Below are positions 42,640 to 53,230 of a stretch of DNA of 64,000 nt, in pieces (the stretch's first letter is position 1; each line of letters starts with the position of its first letter). The notes under the pieces were generated by a model, which saw only the letters and a list, made by a program, of their open reading frames with translations, ran no database searches and was not told the origin of the DNA. Origin of the DNA: Aplectana chamaeleonis (Eukaryota; Nematoda; Chromadorea; Rhabditida; Cosmocercidae); contig JAPDOI010000962.1 in assembly GCA_029168955.1 (NCBI GenBank), positions 62,001-126,000 of the forward strand, given 5' to 3'. The translations under genes were made by a program, and so were the position numbers.

Positions 42640-43840
42640 TCCTTGTTTAGACTACCGTAATCCGTCGAAGAAAACACGTTCATTTTGATTCTGTTAGAAA
42701 ACAATTCATTTTTTATTCACTAATTGAAATATATATACGGTAAGCGTCAAACATCGTTCACTAAAAATTCCTTTCCTCGGCCCGTCGAGACAAACCCCAG
42801 TCAGCTGAACTCTCAGAACGTCGGAGGGCCGCGCCCCCGTACCCACCGCTCAGCGAGGCGGGGCCCCCCTTCGCGCCTGGCGCCCAACAGTTCCCCGCCC
42901 CAGCCCCATGACTAATAATGGGCACGAAGCCCGGACATCCATGCGAAAGGGCGCGGGGCCTAGGCAGAACATTTCCGCGGTGTCATCGCTTAAATGATTG
43001 AATCCTTGGATAACGATCTGCGGGAACCGCCTCTCTCACACCCTGGGCGGGTACTATACCCTTCTCCAAAATTTTCCAAACCCCATGGTGGGTGTCCCAT
43101 TCAAGTCTAATCGTTAGACTGGGGAACTTACCTTACTGCCACCGCGCGAAGTGCGCGATGACGTAAGTACTTAATCAGTGGTGCCTGCAGTGAAGTCACC
43201 ATAAGATTGTGCTCCCTATGTGGCACGGGTTTGATTCTGGTGTTCAACGTGTCATGCGATTTGCCCGAGTTAACATGTTTTCCTCTGTTTCAAATTTTCC
43301 CTGCAGGACCAAGCTAACGAAATTTGGTGGCGCCCCCGCCTCGCGCCTGATGATTCTCCGCTCGCAAACATGGCCCCCGCCGCTCGCCCTTGGTCGGAAA
43401 TTCCCGGGCACACGGCCCTCCGACGTTCTGAGTTTTTTGATACGAAATAGAAATTCAGCATCTTATACGGTCGAAAAAAAAAGACGAATCTCGAGTGAAA
43501 TGTGTCTAAATTGCGTAGGGAATGTAACTAAGAAGCATTAAATAATTCCGATAAAGGAATAAAATTCGAAAAATTGCTCCTGACAACAGTTCCATGCGAA
43601 TTTCACGAGCGAATCATAAATTTGACAAAAGCGTGTTGAAGAAATCCAGAAAAAAAACTGGATAAAAATAAATTCAGAAATAGCAGGAAATCTAATCAAA
43701 TCAGATTCTCCGCGGTGCTGAACGCTTTTGGACGCAACTTAATTGGAAAATCAGCCTTTTCGAATTCCCCCGGGGCAAAAAAATGATGCCGAAACCTGCG
43801 CTTTGACAGAAAGCAGATTCGAATCGTCAATTTACTTATT
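42640..43840 (+). repeat. Oldest unit of the 917-bp satellite, with insertion and deletion
   Basis: Begins GTTTAGACTACCGTAATCC like the later units. It carries a 621-bp insertion at 42812-43432 and lacks roughly 350 bases of the usual unit between about 43775 and 43785, where the CCCCGGGGCAAAAAAATGAT block jumps straight to GAAACCTGCGCTTTGAC. Confidence 0.6.
42812..43432. mobile_element. GC-rich TIR element (621 bp) with perfect 20-bp TIRs
   Basis: CTCAGAACGTCGGAGGGCCG at 42812-42831 is matched exactly by its complement at 43413-43432. Comparison with intact units puts the insertion inside CTGAACT|TTTTTT. No clear target duplication. The inner arms repeat GGCGCCCCCGCCTCGCGCC-like sequence; the middle (42930-43200) is unique and non-coding. 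The ends begin CTCAGA like the elements at 7400 and 17181, but interiors differ. Confidence 0.7.
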
Positions 43841-46800
43841 TAGTAGTCGGTAGACTACCGTAATCCTTCGAAGTAAATACGTTCATTTCGATTTTGTTAC
43901 AAAACAAGCCCGGTTAATTCATTTTTTATTCGCTAATTGAAACATACGGCAACCGTCAAACATTGTTCATAAGGATTCTATTGGAAAAGCATACTTCCTC
44001 GGCCAGATCTAGACAAATCTCAGTCAGACTGAACTTTTTTACATACGAAGTAGTCATTCAGCATCTTTTGCGGTAAAAAACGAATTCTCAAGTAAAATGT
44101 GTCTAAATTGCGTAGGGTACGTAACTGAAAAGCATTAAATAATTCCGATAAAAGAATAAAATTGCTTTTGACAGGTCGATGGGAATTACGTCGGCGAATA
44201 ATAAATTTGACAAGTGTGTTAAAAAAACCAGAAATATAAAAAATAGCTGGAAATCTAACAAAATCAGGTTCTTCGCGGTGCTTAACGCTTTTGGACGCAA
44301 TCTAATTAGTAAATCATCCATTTTGAACTCCCCCAGAGCAAAAAACGATGGAATGTAGGTGTGAAGCTTCGAGAAGGATGGCTCATCTTCGCCACGGCTC
44401 TATGATTTTCTGTTTTTACCCCGATTTCGTTATATCTAAACCACCGGTGGTGCTGTTTTCCTACTTCCTATTCGAGGCAGATCCTCAACTGCTGACCCTC
44501 TAGAGAAGGACGCTATGTGAATGAAGACACACCGCTCTTCACTCCCTTCCTTTATCAATTGGTTATAATCAATTTTGTTTACGACAGCCATCCTTCCCGA
44601 GGCTCCATACCTACATTCCGATGTTATTCGATGAACCAAACTTTTCGAAAAGCCCAGGGGCGAAGAATGAAACCGTCGTGTCGAAACCGTAAAAACTGTC
44701 GAAACCTGCGCTTTGACAGAAAGCAGATTCAAATCGTCAATTTCCTTGTTTAGTAGTCGGTAGACTACCGTAATCCTTCGAAGTAAATACGTTCATTTCG
44801 ATTTTGTTACAAAACAGGCCCGGTTAATTCATTTTTTATTCGCTAATTGAAATATACGGTAACCGTCAAACATCGTTGATAAGGATTCTATAGAAAAAAC
44901 ATCCTTCCTCGGCCAGATCTAGGCAAATCTCAGTCAGACTGAACTTTTTTACATACAAAGCAGTCATTCAACATCTTTTGCGGTAAAAAAACGAATCCTC
45001 AGGTGAAATGTGTCTAAATTGCGTAGGGTACGTAACTAAAAAGCATTTAATAATTCCGGTAAAAGAATAAAATTGCTTTTGACAGTTCGATGCGAATTAC
45101 GTCGGCGAATAAATAATAAATCTGACAAAAGTGTGTTAAAAAATCCAGAAATATAAAAAATAGCTGGAAATCTAACAAAATCAGGTTCTTCGCGGTGCTT
45201 CACGCTTTTGGACGCAACCTAATTAGTAAATCATCCATTTCGAACTCCCCCAGGGCAAAAAACGATGGAATGTAGGTGTGAAGCTTCGAGAAGGATGGCT
45301 CATCTTCGCCACGGCTCTATGATTTTCTGTTTTTACCCCGATTTCGTTATATCTAAACCACCGGTGGTGCTGTTTTCCTACTTCCTATTCGAGGCAGATC
45401 CTCAACTGCTGACCCTCTAGAGAAGGACGCTATGTGAATGAAGACACACCGCTCTTCACTCCCTTCCTTTATCACTCGGTTATAATCAATTTTGTTTACG
45501 ACAGCCATCCTTCCCGAGGCTCCATACCTACATTCCGATGTTATTCGATGAACCAAACTTTTCGAAAAGCCCAGAGGCGAAAAATGAAACCGTCGTGTCG
45601 AAACCGTAAAAACTGTCGAAACCTGCGCTTTGACAGAAAGCAGATTCAAATTGTCAATTTCCTTGTTTAGTAGTCGGTAGACTACCGTAATCCTTCGAAG
45701 TAAATACGTTCATTTCGATTTTGTTACAAAACAAGCCCGGTTAATTCATTTTTTATTCGCTAATTGAAATATACGGTAACCGTCAAACATCGTTCATAAG
45801 GATTCTATAGGAAAAACATCCTTCCTCGGCCAGATCTAGGCAAATCTCAGTCAGACTGAACTTTTTTACATACAAAGCAGTCATTCAACATCTTTTGCGG
45901 TAAAAAAACGAATCCTCAGGTGAAATGTGTCTAAATTGCGTAGGGTACGTAACTAAAAAGCATTTAATAATTCCGGTAAAAGAATAAAATTGCTTTTGAC
46001 AGGTCGATGCGAATTACGTCGGCGAATAAATAATAAATCTGACAAAAGTGTGTTAAAAAATCCAGAAATATAAAAAATAGCTGGAAATCTAACAAAATCA
46101 GGTTCTTCGCGGTGCTTAACGCTTTTGGACGCAACCTAATTAGTAAATCATCCATTTTGAACTCCCCCAGAGCAAAAAACGATGGAATGTAGGTGTGAAG
46201 CTTCGAGAAGGATGGCTCATCTTCGCCACGGCTCTATGATTTTCTGTTTTTACCCCGATTTCGTTATATCTAAACCACCGGTGGTGCTGTTTTCCTACTT
46301 CCTATTCGAGGCAGATCCTCAACTGCTGACCCTCTAGAGAAGGACGCTATGTGAATGAAGACACACCGCTCTTCACTCCCTTCCTTTATCACTCGGTTAT
46401 AATCAATTTTGTTTACGACAGCCATCCTTCCCGAGGCTCCATACCTACATTCCGATGTTATTCGATGAACCAAACTTTTCGAAAAGCCCAGGGGCGAAAA
46501 ATGAAACCGTCGTGTCGAAACCGTAAAAACTGTCGAAACCTGCGCTTTGACAGAAAGCAGATTCAAATTGTCAATTTCCTTGTTTAGTAGTCGGTAGACT
46601 ACCGTAATCCTTCGAAGTAAATACGTTCATTTCGATTTTGTTACAAAACAAGCCCGGTTAATTCATTTTTTATTCGCTAATTGAAATATACGGTAACCGT
46701 CAAACATCGTTCATAAGGATTCTATAGGAAAAACATCCTTCCTCGGCCAGATCTAGACAAATCTCAGTCAGACTGAACTTTTTTACATACAAAGCAGTCA

Positions 46801-48365
46801 TTCAACATCTTTTGCGGTAAAAAAACGAATTTTCAGGTGAAATGTGTCTAAATTGCGTAGGGTACGTAACTAAAAAGCATTTAATAATTCCGGTAAAAGA
46901 ATAAAATTGCTTTTGACAGGTCGATGCGAATTACGTCGGCGAATAATAAATTTGACAAAAGTGTGTTAAAAAAATCCAGAAATATAAAAAATAGCTGGAA
47001 ATCAAACAAAATCAGGTTCTTCGCGGTGCTTAACGCTTTTGGACGCAACCTAATTAGTAAATCATCCATTTTGAACTCCCCCCCCCCAGGGCAAAAAACG
47101 ATGGAATGTAGGTGTGAAGCTTCGAGAAGGATGGCTCATCTTCGCCACGGCTTTCTATGATCTTCTGTTTTTACCCCGATTTCGTTATATCTAAACCACC
47201 GGTGGTGCTGTTTTCCTACTTCCTATTCGAGGCAGATCCTCAACTGCTGACCCCCTAGAGAAGGACGCTATGTGAATGAAGACACACCGCTCTTCACTCC
47301 CTATCCTTTATCACTCGGTTATAATCAATTTTGTTTACGACAGCCATCCTTCCCGAGGCTCCATACCTACATTCCGATGTTATTCGATGAACCAAACTTT
47401 TCGAAAAGCCCAGGGGCGAAAAATGAAACCGTCGTGTCGAAACCGTAAAAACTGTCGAAACCTGCGCTTTGACAGAAAGCAGATTCAAATTGTCAATTTC
47501 CTTGTTTAGTAGTCGGTAGACTACCGTAATCCTTCGAAGTAAATACGTTCATTTCGATTTTGTTACAAAACAAGCCCGGTTAATTCATTTTTTATTCGCT
47601 AATTGAAATATACGGTAACCGTCAAACATCGTTCATAAGGATTCTATAGGAAAAACATCCTTCCTCGGCCAGATCTAGACAAATCTCAGTCAGACTGAAC
47701 TTTTTACATACAAAGCAGTCATTCAACATCTTTTGCGGTAAAAAAACGAATTTTCAGGTGAAATGTGTCTAAATTGCGTAGGGTACGTAACTAAAAAGCA
47801 TTTAATAATTCCGGTAAAAGAATAAAATTGCTTTTGACAGGTCGATGCGAATTACGTCGGCGAATAATAAATTTGACAAAAGTGTGTTAAAAAAATCCAG
47901 AAATATAAAAAATAGCTGGAAACCAAACAAAATCAGGTTCTTCGCGGTGCTTAACGCTTTTGGACGCAACCTAATTAGTAAATCATCCATTTTGAACTCC
48001 CCCCCCCAGGGCAAAAAACGATGGAATGTAGGTGTGAAGCTTCGAGAACGATGGCTCATCTTCGCCACGGCTTTCTATGATCTTCTGTTTTTACCCCGAT
48101 TTCGTTATATCTAAACCACCGGTGGTGCTGTTTTCCTACTTCCTATTCGAGGCAGATCCTCAACTGCTCACCCTCTAGAGAAGGACGCTATGTGAATGAA
48201 GACACACCGCTCTCCACTCCCTTCATAGCCCATCCTTTATCAATTGGTTATAATCAATTTTGTTTACGACAGCCATCCTTCCCGAGGCTCCATACCTACA
48301 TTCCGATGTTATTCGATGAACCAACCTTTTCGAAAAGCCCAGGGCGAAAAATGATGTCGAAACCT
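43841..48365 (+). repeat. ~917-bp satellite array, five tandem units
   Basis: The marker TAGTAGTCGGTAGACTACCG starts at 43841, 44751, 45668, 46585 and 47507, giving periods 910, 917, 917 and 922. Units 2-4 are nearly identical. Length changes come mostly from a C-run (CTCCCCCAG against CTCCCCCCCCCCAG) and AATAAATAATAA slippage. Each unit has CCACCGGTGG, GAATGAAGACACACCGCTCT and CATAAGGATTCTAT blocks. The last unit lacks its final part and ends GATGTCGAAACCTG near 48365. A 98-codon minus frame recurs in units; I treat it as repeat-driven. Confidence 0.85.
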
Positions 48366-48412
48366 GTACTATTTTCGAAAGTTGACCATTTTCGAAAGTG
48401 CCCCCCTCAGCT

Positions 48413-48939
48413 GTGGAGGGGGAGAATGTTCTCGAAGCCCACGTGTTGTTGACCGCGTGTGCGACGCCACGCGCTCATTTTCTGTCCGCCAGTGTCCTGC
48501 GGGTGGCCCCGTGCTGTCTCGCCCCGCTCTAACAGCCCCGACACTCTCATCGCGGCGTGCAGTTTCGCCGTGAGTCATCTGCGTCTCCGCCGGCACGCAT
48601 TCTCTTCATGGGTGGTCGGTCGATAATAGACGGCGGTGCGTATATAAGCCGAGCTGTGCGGTGGGTCTCCTCATTCGTCTGTCGACTCGCCTCTCCCTGG
48701 TGTGGACGAGCCGGGTGTTCCAAACCAAGCCAACTGCAAGCCAGCCGTGGTGGATCCAGAAGACGGAGTCAGGAACAAGCCAGCCGCGGAGGATTCAGAA
48801 GACTTCAGTCGTCGGAGCTGTGTCCGGTGGGCTGTTTCCATTTCGAAAAGTAGAGCTATGATCTGTCATTCTAGCCAGATCATACCTGAACAGGATGCCT
48901 CCTGTTCATCTCCGACTGAGCGTGAACGGAGGAAACAAT
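48413..48939 (+). mobile_element. Possible solo LTR
   Basis: Starts TGTGGAGGGGGAGAATGTTC and could end GGAGGAAACA. It has a TATA box GTATATAAG at about 48640 and a GC-rich leader region, then a 39-42 bp duplicated block (AAGCCAGCCGTGGTGGATCC / AAGCCAGCCGCGGAGGATTC). TG..CA borders, TATA box and length fit an LTR, but there is no target duplication, second LTR or internal gene here. It could also be a promoter of an unseen transcript. Confidence 0.35.
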
Positions 48940-49306
48940 GATAGTTGAGGACTATTCCTGTGTTGAAATATGACCTGAATCTAATGGACTCTCTTGGACC
49001 CATCCGCATCCACTCAACATCATCTCAAGTAGCAAGGCTGGTCCAGCTTGTGAAGCGCTTCACGTAGGATTGTAAGGTTGGTATCGTGCACTAAAGTAGG
49101 TGTAAAACGTGAAGCATTGACTTTTGCGTAGAGTAAGACCACGAGAAATCGATTTTCGGCTTGCCCTGTTGATGTGCGACGCGGCAGGCGGTGGGAGCGT
49201 CGCGGCTTCGCGAGCGGTGGGCGCGGCGCGTGTCGCGTGCGGTCGGTTGCGATAAGGGCGCGCTAGCGCACATGGTTTTCGTATATAGAGATAGGGATCC
49301 GGTGCG
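48940..49306. other. Spacer, nothing recognised
   Basis: Contains a GC-rich segment (CGCGGCGCGTGTCGCGTGCGG near 49220, shortened here to GCGCGGCGCGTGTCGCGTG) and no gene. Confidence 0.3.
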
Positions 49307-49487
49307 ATGTGGGAAGGGGGGCACTGTTTTATCGCATTTGGCCACGCCCATTTTCCCGTGCCGTTATGACTCTCCTGACTTTGGCAGGGGAGGGAAAGCC
49401 CGGGTAGGCGCTCAAGTTTAGTGCGGCACAGTAGAATGGGCGTGGCGAAGTCCATCGCGGCATAGTGCCCCCCCTTTCCCACATAGC
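49307..49487. mobile_element. Hairpin MITE, copy 2 of the GGCCACGCCCATTTT family
   Basis: ATGTGGGAAGGGGGGCACT at 49307 mirrors GTGCCCCCCCTTTCCCACAT to 49487; GGCCACGCCCATTTTCC mirrors GAATGGGCGTGGCG. The loop holds GACTCTCCTGACTTTGG, as in copy 1 at 925-1198. Confidence 0.6.
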
Positions 49488-49559
49488 ACCAGGGATCCTT
49501 TCTCGTGATTTGCGCCGGTTTCAGTTAATATATTTCCAACGTTTTCCCCACCAAGAATC

Positions 49560-51425
49560 TCGGGTATGACATTAGCTCGGGGGTTGGCACTCAGAATTCG
49601 GTTGAAGAATGAATGATAGTTTCCAGAAATCGAAGTATTTCGGTGCAAAACTAGTTGGGGGGGGGTCACTCAAGATTTAACCATAGAGATTTAAAGATTC
49701 ATCCATGAAAATGAAATTTTCTTAAATTATCATGTATTTGATAACGTTATCGCTAGTAATTTCCCAGAAATTCTATAAGTTGAGATCGGTTTCTGAAAGC
49801 AGAGTCATTCATTTCTCACTTGGATTCTGAGTGCACCCCCCCAACTAGTTCTTTGTGGCTCATTCGGTATTTAAATTTTGAAGTTGTGCGTTTGCTCTAA
49901 AATCTTCAAAATGGTGGAAAAAAGGTCCGCGCAAGCCTTATGGTTTCCATCCCGTCGAGGATGATGTATTCTACGGAGCCTGGGAAAGTTGATTCTCCCA
50001 GCGATCACCCCAAACAAATGAACGATAGCGCTCTCAGAAATCGAAGTGTTTCCATAGTTTTCTTAAAAACAATGACTGATAACGCTATCAGTCGTTGTTT
50101 TTTATAGAACCTTCATGGAAATCCTTCGATTTCCGAGAGCGGTATCATTCATTTGTGTGGGGTGAGCGCTGGGAGAATTAGGTTTTCTAGGCTCCGTAGG
50201 ATACATCGTCGAGTCGAGGATTCGCTGTGAAGCTATTCTCTCGTTAAGTGTTAGCGGAACGTTTTCTGGTACTCTTTCGGAATAGACGACCTACTAGAGA
50301 AATTTTAATGAGAAATGTTCATCACAATGGAGCCGTCGAATGGTTTAGTCTTTTTTCAAACACACTGAACTGTCTGATGTGACCAACCAAGCTGTCGATC
50401 AAGCCCAAGCGATTGCTAAATTCATTGTGTTCTTCAGTGGGTAGCCTATTTCGAAAGAGCAGCCGATTTCTCCATTTCCACCATCAGGTTTTGGTGCAAA
50501 ACTAGTTGAGGAGGGTCACTCAGAATTCGGGACGATCCTGAACGGGGGTGGGGGGCGCTCAAGTTGAAGTCAGAAATGGAATGAACCGATCTGTAACGCT
50601 ATCAATCAAAGTATTTCTATAGAATTCCATCAACAACGATGATTGATAGGAAAGTACGCCCATGCCGATCATTTTTTCGCAGGGCTACCGTAACCATTCT
50701 TGAACAAAACATGATAACGAACGATAACACACGCTCATAACATGCGGGGTATAAAAGAGCAGAGGAGCGGTATGCATTCATTCACAGACCGTTCTCTTCG
50801 AGAAGCCGCCGGGAAGTGGCTGAGGAGGTCGAAATTGTGCAAACATGTTTGTTGGCTATTACGATGTGCTCATAACCAAGCTGACACTTGGAAAATTTTT
50901 AAAGGAGGTTACGGTAGCCCTGCGGAAAAAATGATCGGCATGAGCGTGCTGTGATTGATAGCAGCATATCAGGTAGATCTTTTGCCAGGTTTTCCATTCA
51001 TTTCTGTGAGGTGGTTCAGTTCTTTTCTGACTTACTAGAGATCCCGCCTACCGTTCAGGATAGTCCCCAGAATTCAAGCGAGGAATGAATGACACCGCTT
51101 TCAGGAATCGATTCATTTCCGTGGTATTTCTATAAAATTACGAGTGAAATGGATGAATTTCATTTCTATGGGTAAATATTGACTGCCCCCCCCTCCAGCC
51201 GGTTTTGGGCTCTGTCCTAGACGGGGGGGGGGAGCACCGAAGATTTACTCATATAAATGAACAAAAAACCTGATAACAATACTTGATATTGCTGTCAAGC
51301 GTTTTGTTATTAAAATTCTATAGAAATACATCCATTAGCAGCGCCACCGATCGGTGGATCACTTCATTTCTGACTTGAATCCTGAGTGCCCCCCCCCGTC
51401 TATGATAGTGCCGTTTTGCACCCAG
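49560..51425. repeat. Cluster of inverted repeats bearing G8-G9/C8-C9 tracts
   Basis: At least four palindromes stand side by side: 49645-49857 (ACTAGTTGGGGGGGGGTCAC against GTGCACCCCCCCAACTAGTT), about 49955-50222 (centre CTGATAACGCTATCAG at 50080), 50657-50948 (below) and 51224-51406 (GACGGGGGGGGGAGCACC against GAGTGCCCCCCCCCGTC). They share side motifs GATAACGCTATCA, GAAATCGA and ATTCATTTC, so one family that has invaded itself is likely. No coding. Confidence 0.5.
50657..50948. mobile_element. TIR element with internal TATA-like GGTATAAAAGAG
   Basis: CATGCCGATCATTTTTTCGC / AGGGCTACCGTAACC at 50661-50697 mirrors GGTTACGGTAGCCCTGCGGA / AAAAATGATCGGCATG at 50905-50942. The 207-base interior holds GGTATAAAAGAGCAG and TTCTCTTCGAGAA. 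Confidence 0.55.
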
Positions 51426-51525
51426 GGTTTCTCGTGAACAATCGCTAGGCTTCGGTGGAATACGCGCCTCTCTTACACGCGTGCGTGCTGCGTCGCGGTC
51501 GGTCGCGCGTTGAAGTGGGCGGCGG

Positions 51526-51725
51526 TGCGGTCTGTCAACGTCGCGCGCGGTGAAACGGGAGGCGATGCGGTCTGTCAACGTCGCGCGCGGTGAAACGGGA
51601 GGCGATGCGGTCTGTCAACGTCGCGCGCGGTGGAACGGGAGGCGATGCGGCCTGTCAACATCGCGCGCGGTGCAACGGGAGGCGATGCGGTCTGTCGACG
51701 TCGCGCGCGGTGAAACGGGCTTGTA
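51526..51725 (+). repeat. 40-bp minisatellite, about five copies
   Basis: The unit contains GCGGTCTGTCAACGTCGCGC and GCGGTGAAACGGGAGGCGAT, exactly 40 bases, with few substitutions (GTGCAACGGG, GTCGACGTC). As 40 is not divisible by 3, the open frames of 61-69 aa across it shift through the unit and are not evidence of a gene. Confidence 0.8.
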
Positions 51726-53230
51726 CGCGACGTCCTCGCGTTTGCGTGAGATCAAGTAATCTGGAACATGGTTAATCTATCTTGAGGTTTTTCATGTGAC
51801 GAACAACAGTTTTTCTGTCATGAAGTGCGAAGTGGAAGAGTCGTTTTTCGCGTTCGCCGCGCGCGCAGGTTTGCTTCTGGGCGAGTACGACTTCCTAGTC
51901 TGACATCCTAATCCAGATGTGCTGGCGTTGAGCATATACGGTTTATCTATTACTATACGTTAACGGTGTAAATGATATTATAATCCAAGCGAAGTTTAAA
52001 GATCTTACTCATACTAATATCATTAAAACAAGATTACAAAATAACTTTTGCGAGGCAAGCGCGTAATGTGCGTCGTCTGGATTAGGGTACTAGACTAGAT
52101 GCGCGGAATTTAGCGGTTAACATGGCGAGCCGAAAATGTTACTGGTCAGCAAAATTAGCTAGATTTAGCGTGTTGTGTCCTAATATCAGCGTGTCAGAAT
52201 ACGAGTTTTCAGGTGTTCACATGACAAGATAGAGTAATCGCTTAGCGGCCGCTCGGTCTATGTCTGACTAGTTCCAACTCTGTGTTCTTCTATCTACCTT
52301 CCTAAGCGTAGGACGATGGGCGTTGTTCGCCTAACCAGTGATTCACGAGAGATGATGATGACCCCGAGATGACCGATGATGAGTAGGAGGGCCACCAAAT
52401 GCGAGTTCTCTGGCAGATTCACTATCTCGCAGGCTATTAATGATGAAGACTAAATGACAAAGATTTTGATAGTGATATTTAACTGACTCAGTGATATGGA
52501 ATACGTTTCATAATAATCCCGCAAGGGACTATTTTTTACTTCTATCAGGGACTGTCTTTATTCCCATATTCCCATCAGGGATCGTTTTTTACTCCCGTCA
52601 GGGACTGTTTAATTGCAAAATCGAGAGTGTTACAGTTTGATGGACTTTGAAATGCTTATTATAAATAATACTCAACATAATAAAAAATATGATGAACATG
52701 GTTTCCTCTTTATCAGTGCATGAAAAAAGCAAGTCTAGTTTGTCGGAGTTTTCTCGTTTTAGCTACAGGTGATTCATCCATCGGTCAGCTCCTGAAAGCA
52801 TTGAAGATCTTCCGCGTCGGTTTTTAGCAGCTCCTTGTCCTCGTTTATAACATCAATTTGGAGTAGTTTTCGATGAAAGAAAGGCAGACTGTTAATTCGA
52901 GAGAATGGATACTACGGTTAATTAGGATTCACAGAAGAGATTTTTTTTTGGAAATGTAAGAGAAAACGGAGAGAGAGAAGAGAAATCCTTGGCGCTGTTG
53001 CAATTGAAAGTCTATCGCGGGGGAATGAAAGTCATCACTTCGCCAAGTAGAAGTCGGCGGAACGTAATTGTAATCGTGCATAGATGCATGTAGTGCAATG
53101 CAATGAAATTGAGTAGACTATAAAGTGTTTCAAGAGGCGGCATTGCAAAAGCAGTCGTGAAAATACGTGAAGAAACGGTGAGTAAAGTCGTTGGCTTTGC
53201 TGCGAAAGCGTAGAATTGGTACTGCGTGGA
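51726..53230. other. Spacer before the large satellite; one short repeat
   Basis: Mostly unremarkable DNA. At 52518-52612 the string ATCAGGGACTGTTTTTTACT, in variant forms, occurs about four times at ~30-bp spacing. No coding frame of note. Confidence 0.4.

Noticed and set aside
42930..43200. U1- or SL-RNA-like string (AACTTACCTTA) in the GC-rich element
   Set aside because: Only a short match; no Sm site at the right distance, no stem-loops matching U1, no SL1 sequence.
51550..51775. Arg-rich frames over the minisatellite
   Set aside because: The 40-bp unit shifts the frame each repeat; non-coding repeat.
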